This document shows positions 26,765 through 34,722 of a stretch of 64,000 bases of DNA, in pieces. Under the pieces are notes generated by a model, which saw only the letters and a program-made list of their open reading frames with translations, did not search any database and had not been told where the DNA came from. How positions within the stretch are numbered: the stretch's first letter is position 1; each line of letters starts with the position of its first letter. The DNA comes from Saprospiraceae bacterium (GTDB lineage Bacteria; Bacteroidota; Bacteroidia; Chitinophagales; Saprospiraceae). The translations under genes were made by a program, and so were the position numbers. The stretch covers positions 1-64,000 of the forward strand of contig JAHDCU010000007.1 of the NCBI GenBank assembly GCA_020629715.1, given 5' to 3'.

Positions 26765-28603
26765 TTATTCTACAGTTACAGATTTTGCTAAGTTACGAGG
26801 TTGATCAACATTACAACCACGCATCACAGCGATGTGATAAGAGAGTAATTGAAGCGGTATTACAGAAAGTAATGGAGATAATGGCTCTTCTGTAGCGGGT
26901 ATCTCAATTGTAAAGTCCGCAATTTCTTTGATTTGAGTATCTCCTTCGCTAACTATAGCAATGACAATTCCTTTACGAGCTTTGACTTCTTGTATGTTAC
27001 TCACTATTTTTTCATATGCACTCATATTAGTAGCAATGACTACTACTGGCATATACATATCTATCAATGCTATTGGGCCATGCTTCATCTCTGCAGCAGG
27101 ATATCCTTCAGCATGTATATAAGATATTTCTTTTAGTTTAAGTGCTCCCTCCAATGCGATCGGGAAATTATATCCACGACCTAAGTATAATGCATTGTGA
27201 GCATTTCTAATCTCACCAGCGATATACTTGATTTGATCATTGAGTTTTAGGATACGAGATATTTTATTGGGTATATCGTCGAGCGCCACGATTAGTCTTC
27301 GATAATAAGACTCTTCTATTTTTCCTCTTTTATAACCTAAGTTTAGTGCCATCAAAGTAAGCACTACGAGCTGGCTAGTAAAGGCTTTAGTAGAAGCTAC
27401 TCCAATTTCTGGACCAGCGTGAATATAAGATCCACTATGGGTGATTCTGGAAATACTCGATCCTACGACATTGACTACTCCATAGATAAGTGCTCCCTCT
27501 GACTTTGCCATCTCTAATGCTGCAAGTGTATCCGCTGTTTCTCCTGATTGCGAAAGTGCTATGACAACATCATTTTTGTTAATGATGGGATTTCGATATC
27601 TCAGCTCAGATGCATACTCTACCTCTGTAGGTATACGTGCCAACTCTTCAAAAAGATACTCTGCGATCAGGGCCGCATGCCAAGAAGTACCACAGGCAGC
27701 CAGTATGATACGTTCAGCATTGGTAAATCTCTTGATATTATCTTTCATACCGCCTACGGCAACCCAACCTTCGTCAGCATTGATACGACCTCTCATACTT
27801 TCTGCTACTGTGATAGGTTGCTGATATATTTCTTTGAGCATAAAATGCTCGTAACCGTCTTTTTCTAACTCTTCTAGCTTAAGGTCGAGTTCTTTAATTT
27901 TTGGATTTTGGACCTCATTATCAATGGTCTTAATCTCATAATTACCATTTCTATTGATGGTTACCATCTCCTCATCATTGAGGTATATTACTCGATTAGT
28001 ATATTTTATGATAGGTGAAGCATCTGAGGCTAAAAAGTATTCGTTATCTCCTAATCCTAATACCAAAGGGCTTGATTTTCTAGCACCTATTAATTTATCT
28101 GGCTCATCCGCGTCCATGACTACTATAGCATATGCACCTACTGCTTTTTTTAGTGCCCTTCTTACAGCTTCCTCGATCGACAGATTTTCTTTCTTTTTAT
28201 ATTCTTCTATTAGGTGAACAAGAACTTCCGTATCGGTTTCACTTTTAAAATCATGCCCGAGATCACGTAATGCCTTTTTTAAAACTGCATAGTTTTCTAT
28301 GATTCCATTATGAATGAGTGAGATCTTCCCATCTCCAGATACATGTGGGTGAGCATTAGTATCATCTGGTTTACCGTGAGTAGCCCATCGAGTATGACCT
28401 ATACCCAATGTACCTTCACAATTGTACTGCTCGGCATGAGCAACCAATTCATTGACTTTCCCTTTCTTTTTGTAAGTATGTAATTCTCCGTTGATCAAAG
28501 AGATTCCCGCACTATCATATCCTCTATATTCTAGCCTTCTTAGACCTTCTATAATAATTGGATATGCTTCTTTATTTCCTAAGTATGCTACTATGCCACA
28601 CAT
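26765..28603 (-). CDS. glmS: Glucosamine-6-phosphate synthase (isomerizing)
   Basis: A 612-residue amidotransferase making glucosamine-6-phosphate from fructose-6-phosphate and glutamine, feeding UDP-GlcNAc and thus MurA. The N-terminal class II glutaminase domain begins at the catalytic Cys2 (MCGIVAYLG) and includes 'GHTRWATHG'. Two SIS isomerase domains follow (SQSGETADT and the 'SYIHAEGYPAAEMKHGPIAL' region), and the C-terminus is the usual PRNLAKSVTVE. Full length. No glmS ribozyme-like leader is recognisable; the preceding gene lies 22 nt upstream. Confidence 0.98.
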   Translation of the reverse strand: MCGIVAYLGNKEAYPIIIEGLRRLEYRGYDSAGISLINGELHTYKKKGKVNELVAHAEQYNCEGTLGIGHTRWATHGKPDDTNAHPHVSGDGKISLIHNGIIENYAVLKKALRDLGHDFKSETDTEVLVHLIEEYKKKENLSIEEAVRRALKKAVGAYAIVVMDADEPDKLIGARKSSPLVLGLGDNEYFLASDASPIIKYTNRVIYLNDEEMVTINRNGNYEIKTIDNEVQNPKIKELDLKLEELEKDGYEHFMLKEIYQQPITVAESMRGRINADEGWVAVGGMKDNIKRFTNAERIILAACGTSWHAALIAEYLFEELARIPTEVEYASELRYRNPIINKNDVVIALSQSGETADTLAALEMAKSEGALIYGVVNVVGSSISRITHSGSYIHAGPEIGVASTKAFTSQLVVLTLMALNLGYKRGKIEESYYRRLIVALDDIPNKISRILKLNDQIKYIAGEIRNAHNALYLGRGYNFPIALEGALKLKEISYIHAEGYPAAEMKHGPIALIDMYMPVVVIATNMSAYEKIVSNIQEVKARKGIVIAIVSEGDTQIKEIADFTIEIPATEEPLSPLLSVIPLQLLSYHIAVMRGCNVDQPRNLAKSVTVE

Positions 28604-28625
28604 ATACTTGTTTTGTATTCAGATG

Positions 28626-30017
28626 CTACGGATTAGTAAAAGTCACTCTCAGCTCTGGAGCAAATTCTGGATGCTCTGTTCCGTATAATACTGTTCGATT
28701 GGGATTATCGATTCGCGATAGTGTAGATAATACAATATCGTGTCTATCATCAGGATTATCATGAAGATACTGAATATGTCCTGTGATATTGAAAGAATAT
28801 TTTCTAATTGTCACTCCTGACTCATCATCCTCTACTAAATTTCCTCCAAATATAAGTTCGCGGATAGCATCTGCGTCTACATTGGCTACCCCCAATGCTG
28901 TAATGATATCGTCAATAACTAACAGTTGATCATTTTCATTGTATCTACTGATAAGAATATCCTCTACAGGAGGGTAAAGGTCCGTTTCGGTATTTTCTTC
29001 CTTTACGTAGACGGTCAACTCAGCTTTATTAATAAGTTTATCAGATAGTTCTTTTACTCCATCAAGGTTGAGCTCGATACTTGGACCAATCATCCCTTGA
29101 ATATATAATTCTTCTTCTCCGATAGCCGTATCATCTATGGCTGTCTCTAACGTAGGTGAAAAATCATGAGTCATAGAAGATAGCTGTGCCCCTCCAATGA
29201 AATAATTAAAGTTATTTTCAAGTGTATCTTGTTCTGTATAATACATCCTCAGTGCAGATGCAAAAGTAGTTGTGTTCTCAAGATTTAACAAGAGACCTAC
29301 CATGGAGTTTTGAGCACTCGACACCAGTTTTAATCCTGGTAAAAATTGCCGAAATTCTGTATCTCCTTGCGAAGCGATAGTATCGGTAAATAATTCGGCC
29401 GCAAATGAATTGTCTAATCTAATTCTTAACTGAGGTCTTACCTTTATCGGCTCACCAGTATCGTGGTCTAATATCGTAAGAGAGTCTCCTGGATTTAGCA
29501 CTATATTGCTAACTCTCCCTATAGGATCTGGATCGGTTTCTACCATATCTGAGACAATAAATGAATCTACCTCAGATATATCTTCAATAACCTTGAAGAC
29601 TTCAATATCCTGAGCCTCCATTTCTCCATACTGTCCTAAAGAGTCTAAGGCAATAATAAGCACTAAAGAGTCCATTACCGCCTCGGAATAATCAGGAAGC
29701 GTGGCATTTCCAAATATTCTTGCTTCAAAATATACCTCACTCGAATATGTTCCGAATATATTGTCATCAATACTTCCTAACAATAGTCTTCTAGGTGTAA
29801 TCGCACTTCTATTTTCTATGGTTGATGCCGTTCTGTAAGCTTTAAGATTTTCAACATCTCCCAAGATAGTTTTACCAGTAATAGAAATAGTATCTGTAAA
29901 TCCAATGAGGACCTCTTCACTATTGAGAAGATCATTACCTACTATCGTTTTATCATCACACGACATAAAAGATATACTTATCGCCAGTGCAAATAAAAAT
30001 GTATTAATTGCTTTCAT
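28626..30017 (-). CDS. DUF4270 family lipoprotein
   Basis: A 463-residue exported protein with a lipobox 'AISISFMSCDDK' (acceptor Cys20) and the beta-rich body of the Bacteroidota DUF4270 family. Members sit between a GT5 'glycogen synthase' gene and glmS across the phylum, as here. The acidic DDK after the Cys fits surface or outer-membrane placement. Function unknown; the location implies a cell-envelope role. Confidence 0.85.
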   Translation of the reverse strand: MKAINTFLFALAISISFMSCDDKTIVGNDLLNSEEVLIGFTDTISITGKTILGDVENLKAYRTASTIENRSAITPRRLLLGSIDDNIFGTYSSEVYFEARIFGNATLPDYSEAVMDSLVLIIALDSLGQYGEMEAQDIEVFKVIEDISEVDSFIVSDMVETDPDPIGRVSNIVLNPGDSLTILDHDTGEPIKVRPQLRIRLDNSFAAELFTDTIASQGDTEFRQFLPGLKLVSSAQNSMVGLLLNLENTTTFASALRMYYTEQDTLENNFNYFIGGAQLSSMTHDFSPTLETAIDDTAIGEEELYIQGMIGPSIELNLDGVKELSDKLINKAELTVYVKEENTETDLYPPVEDILISRYNENDQLLVIDDIITALGVANVDADAIRELIFGGNLVEDDESGVTIRKYSFNITGHIQYLHDNPDDRHDIVLSTLSRIDNPNRTVLYGTEHPEFAPELRVTFTNP

Positions 30018-30050
30018 ATAGGAGTAAAACGGAAATTCGATAATGATATA

Positions 30051-30860
30051 TTATTCTTCAAGCATGCTTTTATAAAAATCCAAACAACTAGGGACAAAGC
30101 TTTCTAGTTCCTGATATTCCATTTTAGGCATTTCACTTGCTTCAAACAATTCTTTAACGCTGTCAGAGACATTTTCGCTTCCCATGATCAATGCATCAGA
30201 ATGGGAAATGGCTCCTACATCTAGAGTAATAGCCCCATCTGTATGATAAGCATCTAGATCTGATTTAGACAAGTTGTTGATTGTTGCTAAATCAATAAAT
30301 TTCTCAGTAAATGTAGACTCGTATCTATTTTCATATGCTGAATATATAGCCTTGGAATCGGCAAATATCGGATCGTCTTTATACACTGTTTTTAGGAATA
30401 GTGGAACTAGGCTTGTCATCCAACCACTGCAATGCACGATATCAGGAGCCCAGCCAAATTTCTTAACAGTTTCTAAAGCACTTTTACAGAAAAAAACAGT
30501 TCTCTCCTGATTATCTTCAAAAGGCTTATCATCTTTATCATTGAAAATAAATTTCCTTTTGAAAAACTCCTCATTATCCAAGAAATATACTTGTAATCTA
30601 GCCCCGGGTAACGAAGCCACCTTTATAATTAATGGGTAGTCTTCATCATCAACGATAATATTCATACCTGACAATCTCACTACCTCATGCAGTTTATGTC
30701 TTCGCTCATTGATGGTACCATACTTAGGCATCAACACTCGTATTTCAAAACCACTTTCCGCTGTTTTTTGAGGTAATTTTCTAAGTATTGTTGAAATTTC
30801 TGATAGGGTCGTGTATGGGTTCATCTCTTGCGTGATGAAGAGTACTCTCTTTTTACTCAT
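30051..30860 (-). CDS. GT5-domain 'glycogen/starch synthase' lacking the GT-B second half
   Basis: A 269-residue protein matching only the N-terminal half (starch synthase catalytic domain, GT5) of glycogen synthase: 'RVLFITQEMNPY', 'VRVLMPKYG'-like 'EIRVLMPKYGTINERRH', 'PDIVHCSGWMTSLVPL'. True glycogen synthases are about 480 residues with a C-terminal GT1 domain that holds the nucleotide-sugar site; that half is absent. Bacteroidota genomes carry this short form next to DUF4270 and glmS, so it is not a local truncation. A role in envelope sugar handling is more likely than glycogen synthesis. Confidence 0.8.
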   Translation of the reverse strand: MSKKRVLFITQEMNPYTTLSEISTILRKLPQKTAESGFEIRVLMPKYGTINERRHKLHEVVRLSGMNIIVDDEDYPLIIKVASLPGARLQVYFLDNEEFFKRKFIFNDKDDKPFEDNQERTVFFCKSALETVKKFGWAPDIVHCSGWMTSLVPLFLKTVYKDDPIFADSKAIYSAYENRYESTFTEKFIDLATINNLSKSDLDAYHTDGAITLDVGAISHSDALIMGSENVSDSVKELFEASEMPKMEYQELESFVPSCLDFYKSMLEE

Positions 30861-30895
30861 AGTATGTTGAGGTTTTTGGATCTCCTAAAAGGCTG

Positions 30896-30903
30896 CAAAG
30901 ATA
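30896..30903 (-). promoter_or_regulatory. -7 box of the GT5-DUF4270-glmS operon
   Basis: On the minus strand TATCTTTG matches TAnnTTTG, 35 nt before the ATG. Upstream, at 30940-30949, is a perfect palindrome ACAACGTTGT that could be an operator. Confidence 0.45.
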
Positions 30904-31071
30904 GCAATAATTAAGCGCATATAAAACCCCTAAAGCACAACAACGTTGTATTGACCAGATTGAAAATCTACCAAACTTAAAATAATACCAAATACAAGAA
31001 TAATCCAAAGAGCCTAGTACATATTGTCAAATTAAAATAATATTTGTACTCTCTAGACGTATAATAGATTC

Positions 31072-31902
31072 ATGAACATAAAGATTTTGAATACTCAAAA
31101 ATCATATTTAGTAATATTTATCATTCTTTTTCTTAGTATGAGCTCTTATGCTCAGAAAGGATGGGAAGTAGGAGGATGGGTAGGAACCTCACAATATTAC
31201 GGTGATTTGAATAATAGGATCAATATCCAAGATCCAGGTATAGCTCTGGGGCTTTTAGGTAGATACAATTTCAATCACCGCGTATCTTGGAGAGGAGGAT
31301 TATCCTTTGGACGTGTAGGCGCTGATGACGCTACTAGTGACAATAACTTTAATCGAAATAGAAATCTAAATTTTCAATCAAATCTCTTTGATTTTTCTAG
31401 TGGACTAGAGTTTAACTTCTTTCCCTATTTACATGGCTCTACCGATCGTTATTATACTCCTTATATTTTCGCTGGTTTAAATATTTTTAGATTTAATCCA
31501 ACTACAGAACTTAATGATCAAACTTACAATCTTCAAGAATACGGTACCGAAGGGCAGTCATTAGGTAGTGAATATGGATTGATCAATGGTGGTTTTTTAC
31601 TAGGTGGAGGTTTTAAGTGGGATATAAATTATGACTGGAGCTTCAATGTTGAAATATCCTATCGAAGCCTATGGACTGATTATCTGGATGACGTAAGTAC
31701 TGTCTATCCAGATTTTGATCTACTTACCAATCAACGTGGAGAAATCGCTGCTCAGTTATCCGATAGATCTCTGGTGGAGGGCATAGGAGTGCTAGGAAGG
31801 CAAAGAGGAGATAGTACAAATAACGATCGTTATGTGTTTTTTAGCTTTGGAATTATGAAATATTTTGGTAGGTTGGAGTGTCCGGCTATTAGTGATTTCT
31901 AA
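31072..31902 (+). CDS. DUF6089-type outer-membrane beta-barrel protein
   Basis: A 276-residue exported protein: signal peptide to about 27 (SSYAQ), then alternating aromatic strands with 'GTSQYYGDLNN', 'LFDFSSGLEFNFFPY' and 'YTPYIFAGLNIFRFNP', typical of the Bacteroidota DUF6089 barrel family. The C-terminus 'YVFFSFGIMKYFGRLECP' ends in an aromatic strand as barrels do. Substrate or role unknown. The following gene overlaps it. Confidence 0.8.
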   Translation: MNIKILNTQKSYLVIFIILFLSMSSYAQKGWEVGGWVGTSQYYGDLNNRINIQDPGIALGLLGRYNFNHRVSWRGGLSFGRVGADDATSDNNFNRNRNLNFQSNLFDFSSGLEFNFFPYLHGSTDRYYTPYIFAGLNIFRFNPTTELNDQTYNLQEYGTEGQSLGSEYGLINGGFLLGGGFKWDINYDWSFNVEISYRSLWTDYLDDVSTVYPDFDLLTNQRGEIAAQLSDRSLVEGIGVLGRQRGDSTNNDRYVFFSFGIMKYFGRLECPAISDF

Positions 31903-32344
31903 ACCTAGCAATATTGTTTTGATTATTGAATTGTTAGTACCCCGATATCATTTATCCATAGCGATATTGGTAAGCTTACTTTTCTTAACTGTTATAAGAA
32001 TAATTCGTCGACGCTACTATGCCTGCCGCGATACGCCATTTTTATTAAAATTTCTTCGGCGTTTAGTTGTTACATATCTACTGTTGATCATCGGAGTACA
32101 TTGCCACGAAGTATATATTTTGTATGATCTAAGATCTTATGATATCAATCATGATGGGATAATATCCGATATAGAAATAACTGAACAATATAAACAAGCA
32201 CTCAAAAGATATATCATGGATACCGCTAGGACATTTGCACCAATCACGGGTATCTTCTATTCATTTATACTCACCATATTTACATTGATCATAGAGCTCT
32301 TAGCAAAAAAGGTCCTAACCATCTTACAATCACTAAATAACTGA
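31865..32344 (+). CDS. Membrane protein with an EF-hand-like loop
   Basis: Up to 159 residues with hydrophobic segments near the N-terminus, about 62-80 and at the C-terminus. Between them lies 'DINHDGIISDIE', a near-perfect EF-hand calcium loop (D-x-N-x-D-G-x-I-S-x-x-E). The most upstream start (TTG 31865) overlaps the barrel gene by 38 nt; GTG 31892 or TTG 31919 are alternatives, none with a good ribosome-binding site. Family not recognised. Confidence 0.6.
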   Translation: MVGWSVRLLVISKPSNIVLIIELLVPRYHLSIAILVSLLFLTVIRIIRRRYYACRDTPFLLKFLRRLVVTYLLLIIGVHCHEVYILYDLRSYDINHDGIISDIEITEQYKQALKRYIMDTARTFAPITGIFYSFILTIFTLIIELLAKKVLTILQSLNN

Positions 32345-32351
32345 ATCTCTA

Positions 32352-32768
32352 TTGAAGCAAAAGAAAATCATTCTCCGCCCCTACCCTAGAGGATTCCATA
32401 TAATCACTGATCATATTCTTGATCAACTCGGTGATCTACCGGAGCTAGGAATCTTACATCTATTTTTGCAACATACCTCCGCAGGACTTAGCATCAATGA
32501 AAATGCTGACTCTGACGTAAGAATAGATCTGGAGTCGTTTTTTAATAAAATTGTCCCAGAAAACTTACCCTTTCTAAGACATACTCTTGAGGGACCAGAC
32601 GACATGCCAGCTCATGTCAAGTCGAGTATCGTAGGAGTACAGCTCAGTATCCCAATCACTAATCATCAACTGGCACTTGGTACTTGGCAGGGTATATATC
32701 TATGTGAATTTAGAAATCACGGAGGTCGCCGAAAAATAATCGCCTCCGTTTACTCAGCCACTACCTGA
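32352..32768 (+). CDS. YjbQ/UPF0047 family protein (secondary thiamine-phosphate synthase-like)
   Basis: A 138-residue member of the YjbQ family: 'GILHLFLQHTSAGLSINEN', 'DDMPAHVKSS' and 'LGTWQGIYLCEFRNHGG' are its conserved blocks. Family members show weak thiamine-phosphate synthase activity in E. coli; the physiological role is unclear. It starts at TTG 32352, 7 nt after the upstream stop, and its 3' end overlaps the convergent DUF427 gene by 19 nt. Confidence 0.92.
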   Translation: MKQKKIILRPYPRGFHIITDHILDQLGDLPELGILHLFLQHTSAGLSINENADSDVRIDLESFFNKIVPENLPFLRHTLEGPDDMPAHVKSSIVGVQLSIPITNHQLALGTWQGIYLCEFRNHGGRRKIIASVYSATT

Positions 32769-33034
32769 ACACCCTTCCAAAAGGCTACTCTGCCCGCTAT
32801 GTTTTCAAATCCAGGCCTGGTACTCGGATAATACCATACGGCATCAGCATTTTTATCACCATCCACAGTGATATCATAATATCTCGCTGTACCCTTATAA
32901 GGACAGGTAGTATTCAACTTTGAGTCAGAAATAAACTCTCGATTAAGACTCTCGGGTGGAAAGTAATGATTACCCTCTACAAGGACGGTATCAGTACTTT
33001 CGGCTATAACGGTATTGTTCCAAATTGCTTTCAT
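32750..33034 (-). CDS. DUF427 domain protein
   Basis: A 94-residue cytoplasmic protein forming a single DUF427 fold: 'VIAESTDTVLVEGNHYFPPES', 'TTCPYKGTARYYDI' and 'YYPSTRPGFENIAGRVAFW' are the family's signature blocks. Function unknown; the fold is a small beta-barrel thought to bind a ligand. Convergent with yjbQ-like, sharing its last 19 nt. Confidence 0.9.
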   Translation of the reverse strand: MKAIWNNTVIAESTDTVLVEGNHYFPPESLNREFISDSKLNTTCPYKGTARYYDITVDGDKNADAVWYYPSTRPGFENIAGRVAFWKGVQVVAE

Positions 33035-33121
33035 AATATTATACTTACTACCAGATTCAACATCTCATAGCACTATTTAGTTAGATGATCATCTCGAATT
33101 AAATAATGAAATGTATTGACA

Positions 33122-33529
33122 ATGACAGATACTTATCACCCATGGATGTCAACCGTAATGAAGGCCGCCGCAGTTTACAATATAGTATGGGGAGCATGGG
33201 CAGTATTATTTCCAAATCACTTTTTTCAAATAGTCGGTATGGAACCGCTGAATCACCCTATGGTATGGCAAGGCATGGGTATGGTGATCGGAGTCTATGG
33301 TCTAGGATATTGGTGGTCTAGCTATAACCCCATCAAGCACTGGCCTATAATTGCTGTAGGCTTCCTTGGAAAAATATTTGGTCCATTGGGTTTTATATTC
33401 AATTACATTCAAGGTATTGTTCCATTTGAGTTTTCTTATACCTTATTGACTAACGACCTTATCTGGTGGATTCCCTTCTTTTTGATTTTGAAAAAAGTCC
33501 ATCAAGATTTTAATTGGAGGCTATCATGA
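33122..33529 (+). CDS. Small polytopic membrane protein
   Basis: A 135-residue, Trp- and Gly-rich protein with four predicted membrane segments. I choose ATG 33122 over the TTG at 33116. It ends with an ATGA overlap onto the next membrane protein gene, so the two are translationally coupled and perhaps form a complex. Family not recognised. Confidence 0.7.
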   Translation: MTDTYHPWMSTVMKAAAVYNIVWGAWAVLFPNHFFQIVGMEPLNHPMVWQGMGMVIGVYGLGYWWSSYNPIKHWPIIAVGFLGKIFGPLGFIFNYIQGIVPFEFSYTLLTNDLIWWIPFFLILKKVHQDFNWRLS

Positions 33530-33957
33530 ATAGTATTGCCGTACCTATAACATACGCAGCAGAAGCACTATTTGATTTCGGTCTAGTCATTCTCATATTG
33601 ATTGTACAGATTATTATATATCCATCATTCAGATTTTATGAATTAGACCGTCTCAAAAAAATTCATAGCCGCTATACTCGTTCTATTACTATGATGGTCA
33701 TGCCGTTGATGATACTACAGATCGCAATGAAAATTTACATGTTATGGACAAAGCTCTATTGGTTAGAGTCAATAGCTCTATTGATAGTATTGATCATTTG
33801 GTTCATAACCTTTCGCTATGCCGTACCTATACATAATGACATTCAGAAAGCTAGCAGTTCGATGGTTTTTTCACAGGATCTAGTAAAAATTAATTCTTAT
33901 AGAACCTTACTCTGGTGCTGCATTTTCCTGCTTACCCTTTTCAAAATATTTATTTAG
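33526..33957 (+). CDS. Polytopic membrane protein
   Basis: A 143-residue protein with four membrane segments and a basic loop 'RLKKIHSRYTRS'. The start at ATG 33526 is decided by a GGAGG at 33516-33520, five bases upstream, and by the ATGA overlap with the preceding stop; an in-frame ATG four codons earlier is less likely. Family not recognised. Its last 4 nt overlap the convergent TetR gene. Confidence 0.7.
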   Translation: MNSIAVPITYAAEALFDFGLVILILIVQIIIYPSFRFYELDRLKKIHSRYTRSITMMVMPLMILQIAMKIYMLWTKLYWLESIALLIVLIIWFITFRYAVPIHNDIQKASSSMVFSQDLVKINSYRTLLWCCIFLLTLFKIFI

Positions 33958-34637
33958 CCCAACATACGATCGAGCATATAATCTATCATCACAATAGTAT
34001 CCTGACATGGTTTGCACTCAGTACTACCATCATAGTCAGTCAAGGTAGGGAAATGTGTCATATAATATTCACTATTGAGCGAAAGCTCAATGATATTGGT
34101 AGCTAAAGCTCTCGGAAACTTAAAAGATTCATCTACTTCTTTGATGATAGATGACATGGTAGAGACTAATTTCTTATAATTATTGTAAAATCCTTTCTCT
34201 TGAAGCTGATCTACCTTTTTATTGTGATAGACTTTAGTTGCATTTTCCACTACGATACGATGCAACTTATCTTGATCAATGTAATCAGGGGTCGTGGCAT
34301 TGCCTAGTGACATAACTAAAGTTTTCACAATAATCTTAAGTCGCTCCTTGGGATCTGAAACATTTCGAGTATCGAGAATAATCATGAAGTGCATATAATC
34401 CCAATACCATGCTACGAGGTAAGCCAATAATCGATACTTATTTTCAAAATAACGGTATACCGATGCCTCTGTAGATTCCATACTCTTTGCTAGCTTCTTG
34501 AAATTGAAGTCTTCAAAGCCTATTTCATCTAATAGGATTATAGTATGATGCAACATCTTCTTGCCAAGCGCAGAGGATAGTGGGTCTCTAAGATATATGG
34601 AATCGTTAATCTCTACAGTTATGTTTACTTGTGGCAT
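33954..34637 (-). CDS. TetR-family transcriptional regulator
   Basis: A 227-residue regulator. A TetR helix-turn-helix lies at about 25-75 ('LLDEIGFEDFNFKKLAKSM', 'STEASVYRYFENKYRLLAYL'), and a helical ligand-binding domain follows. It is transcribed divergently from the ABC-HlyD-TolC exporter genes, the usual place of a TetR repressor of efflux. The palindrome TAATAGT-AAA-ACTATTA between the two genes is its probable operator. The inducing ligand is unknown. Confidence 0.9.
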   Translation of the reverse strand: MPQVNITVEINDSIYLRDPLSSALGKKMLHHTIILLDEIGFEDFNFKKLAKSMESTEASVYRYFENKYRLLAYLVAWYWDYMHFMIILDTRNVSDPKERLKIIVKTLVMSLGNATTPDYIDQDKLHRIVVENATKVYHNKKVDQLQEKGFYNNYKKLVSTMSSIIKEVDESFKFPRALATNIIELSLNSEYYMTHFPTLTDYDGSTECKPCQDTIVMIDYMLDRMLG

Positions 34638-34659
34638 AAGATTGTTGAACTTTTTACAA

Positions 34660-34676
34660 TAATAGTAAAACTATTA
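34660..34676. promoter_or_regulatory. Predicted TetR operator
   Basis: TAATAGTAAAACTATTA, perfect 7-bp arms around AAA, in the divergent tetR/ABC intergenic region and overlapping a TATTATTG (-7-like) box for tetR. Two 15/17 copies occur at 39219-39235 and 39411-39427. Confidence 0.65.
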
Positions 34677-34722
34677 CTTAAAATAGCCGTTTTGCTGAAT
34701 ATGAAATTATCCGTATAACGTC

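Noticed and set aside
30051-30860. Complete glycogen synthase (glgA)
   Set aside because: Only about 270 residues; the GT1 half is missing, so no gene symbol was given.
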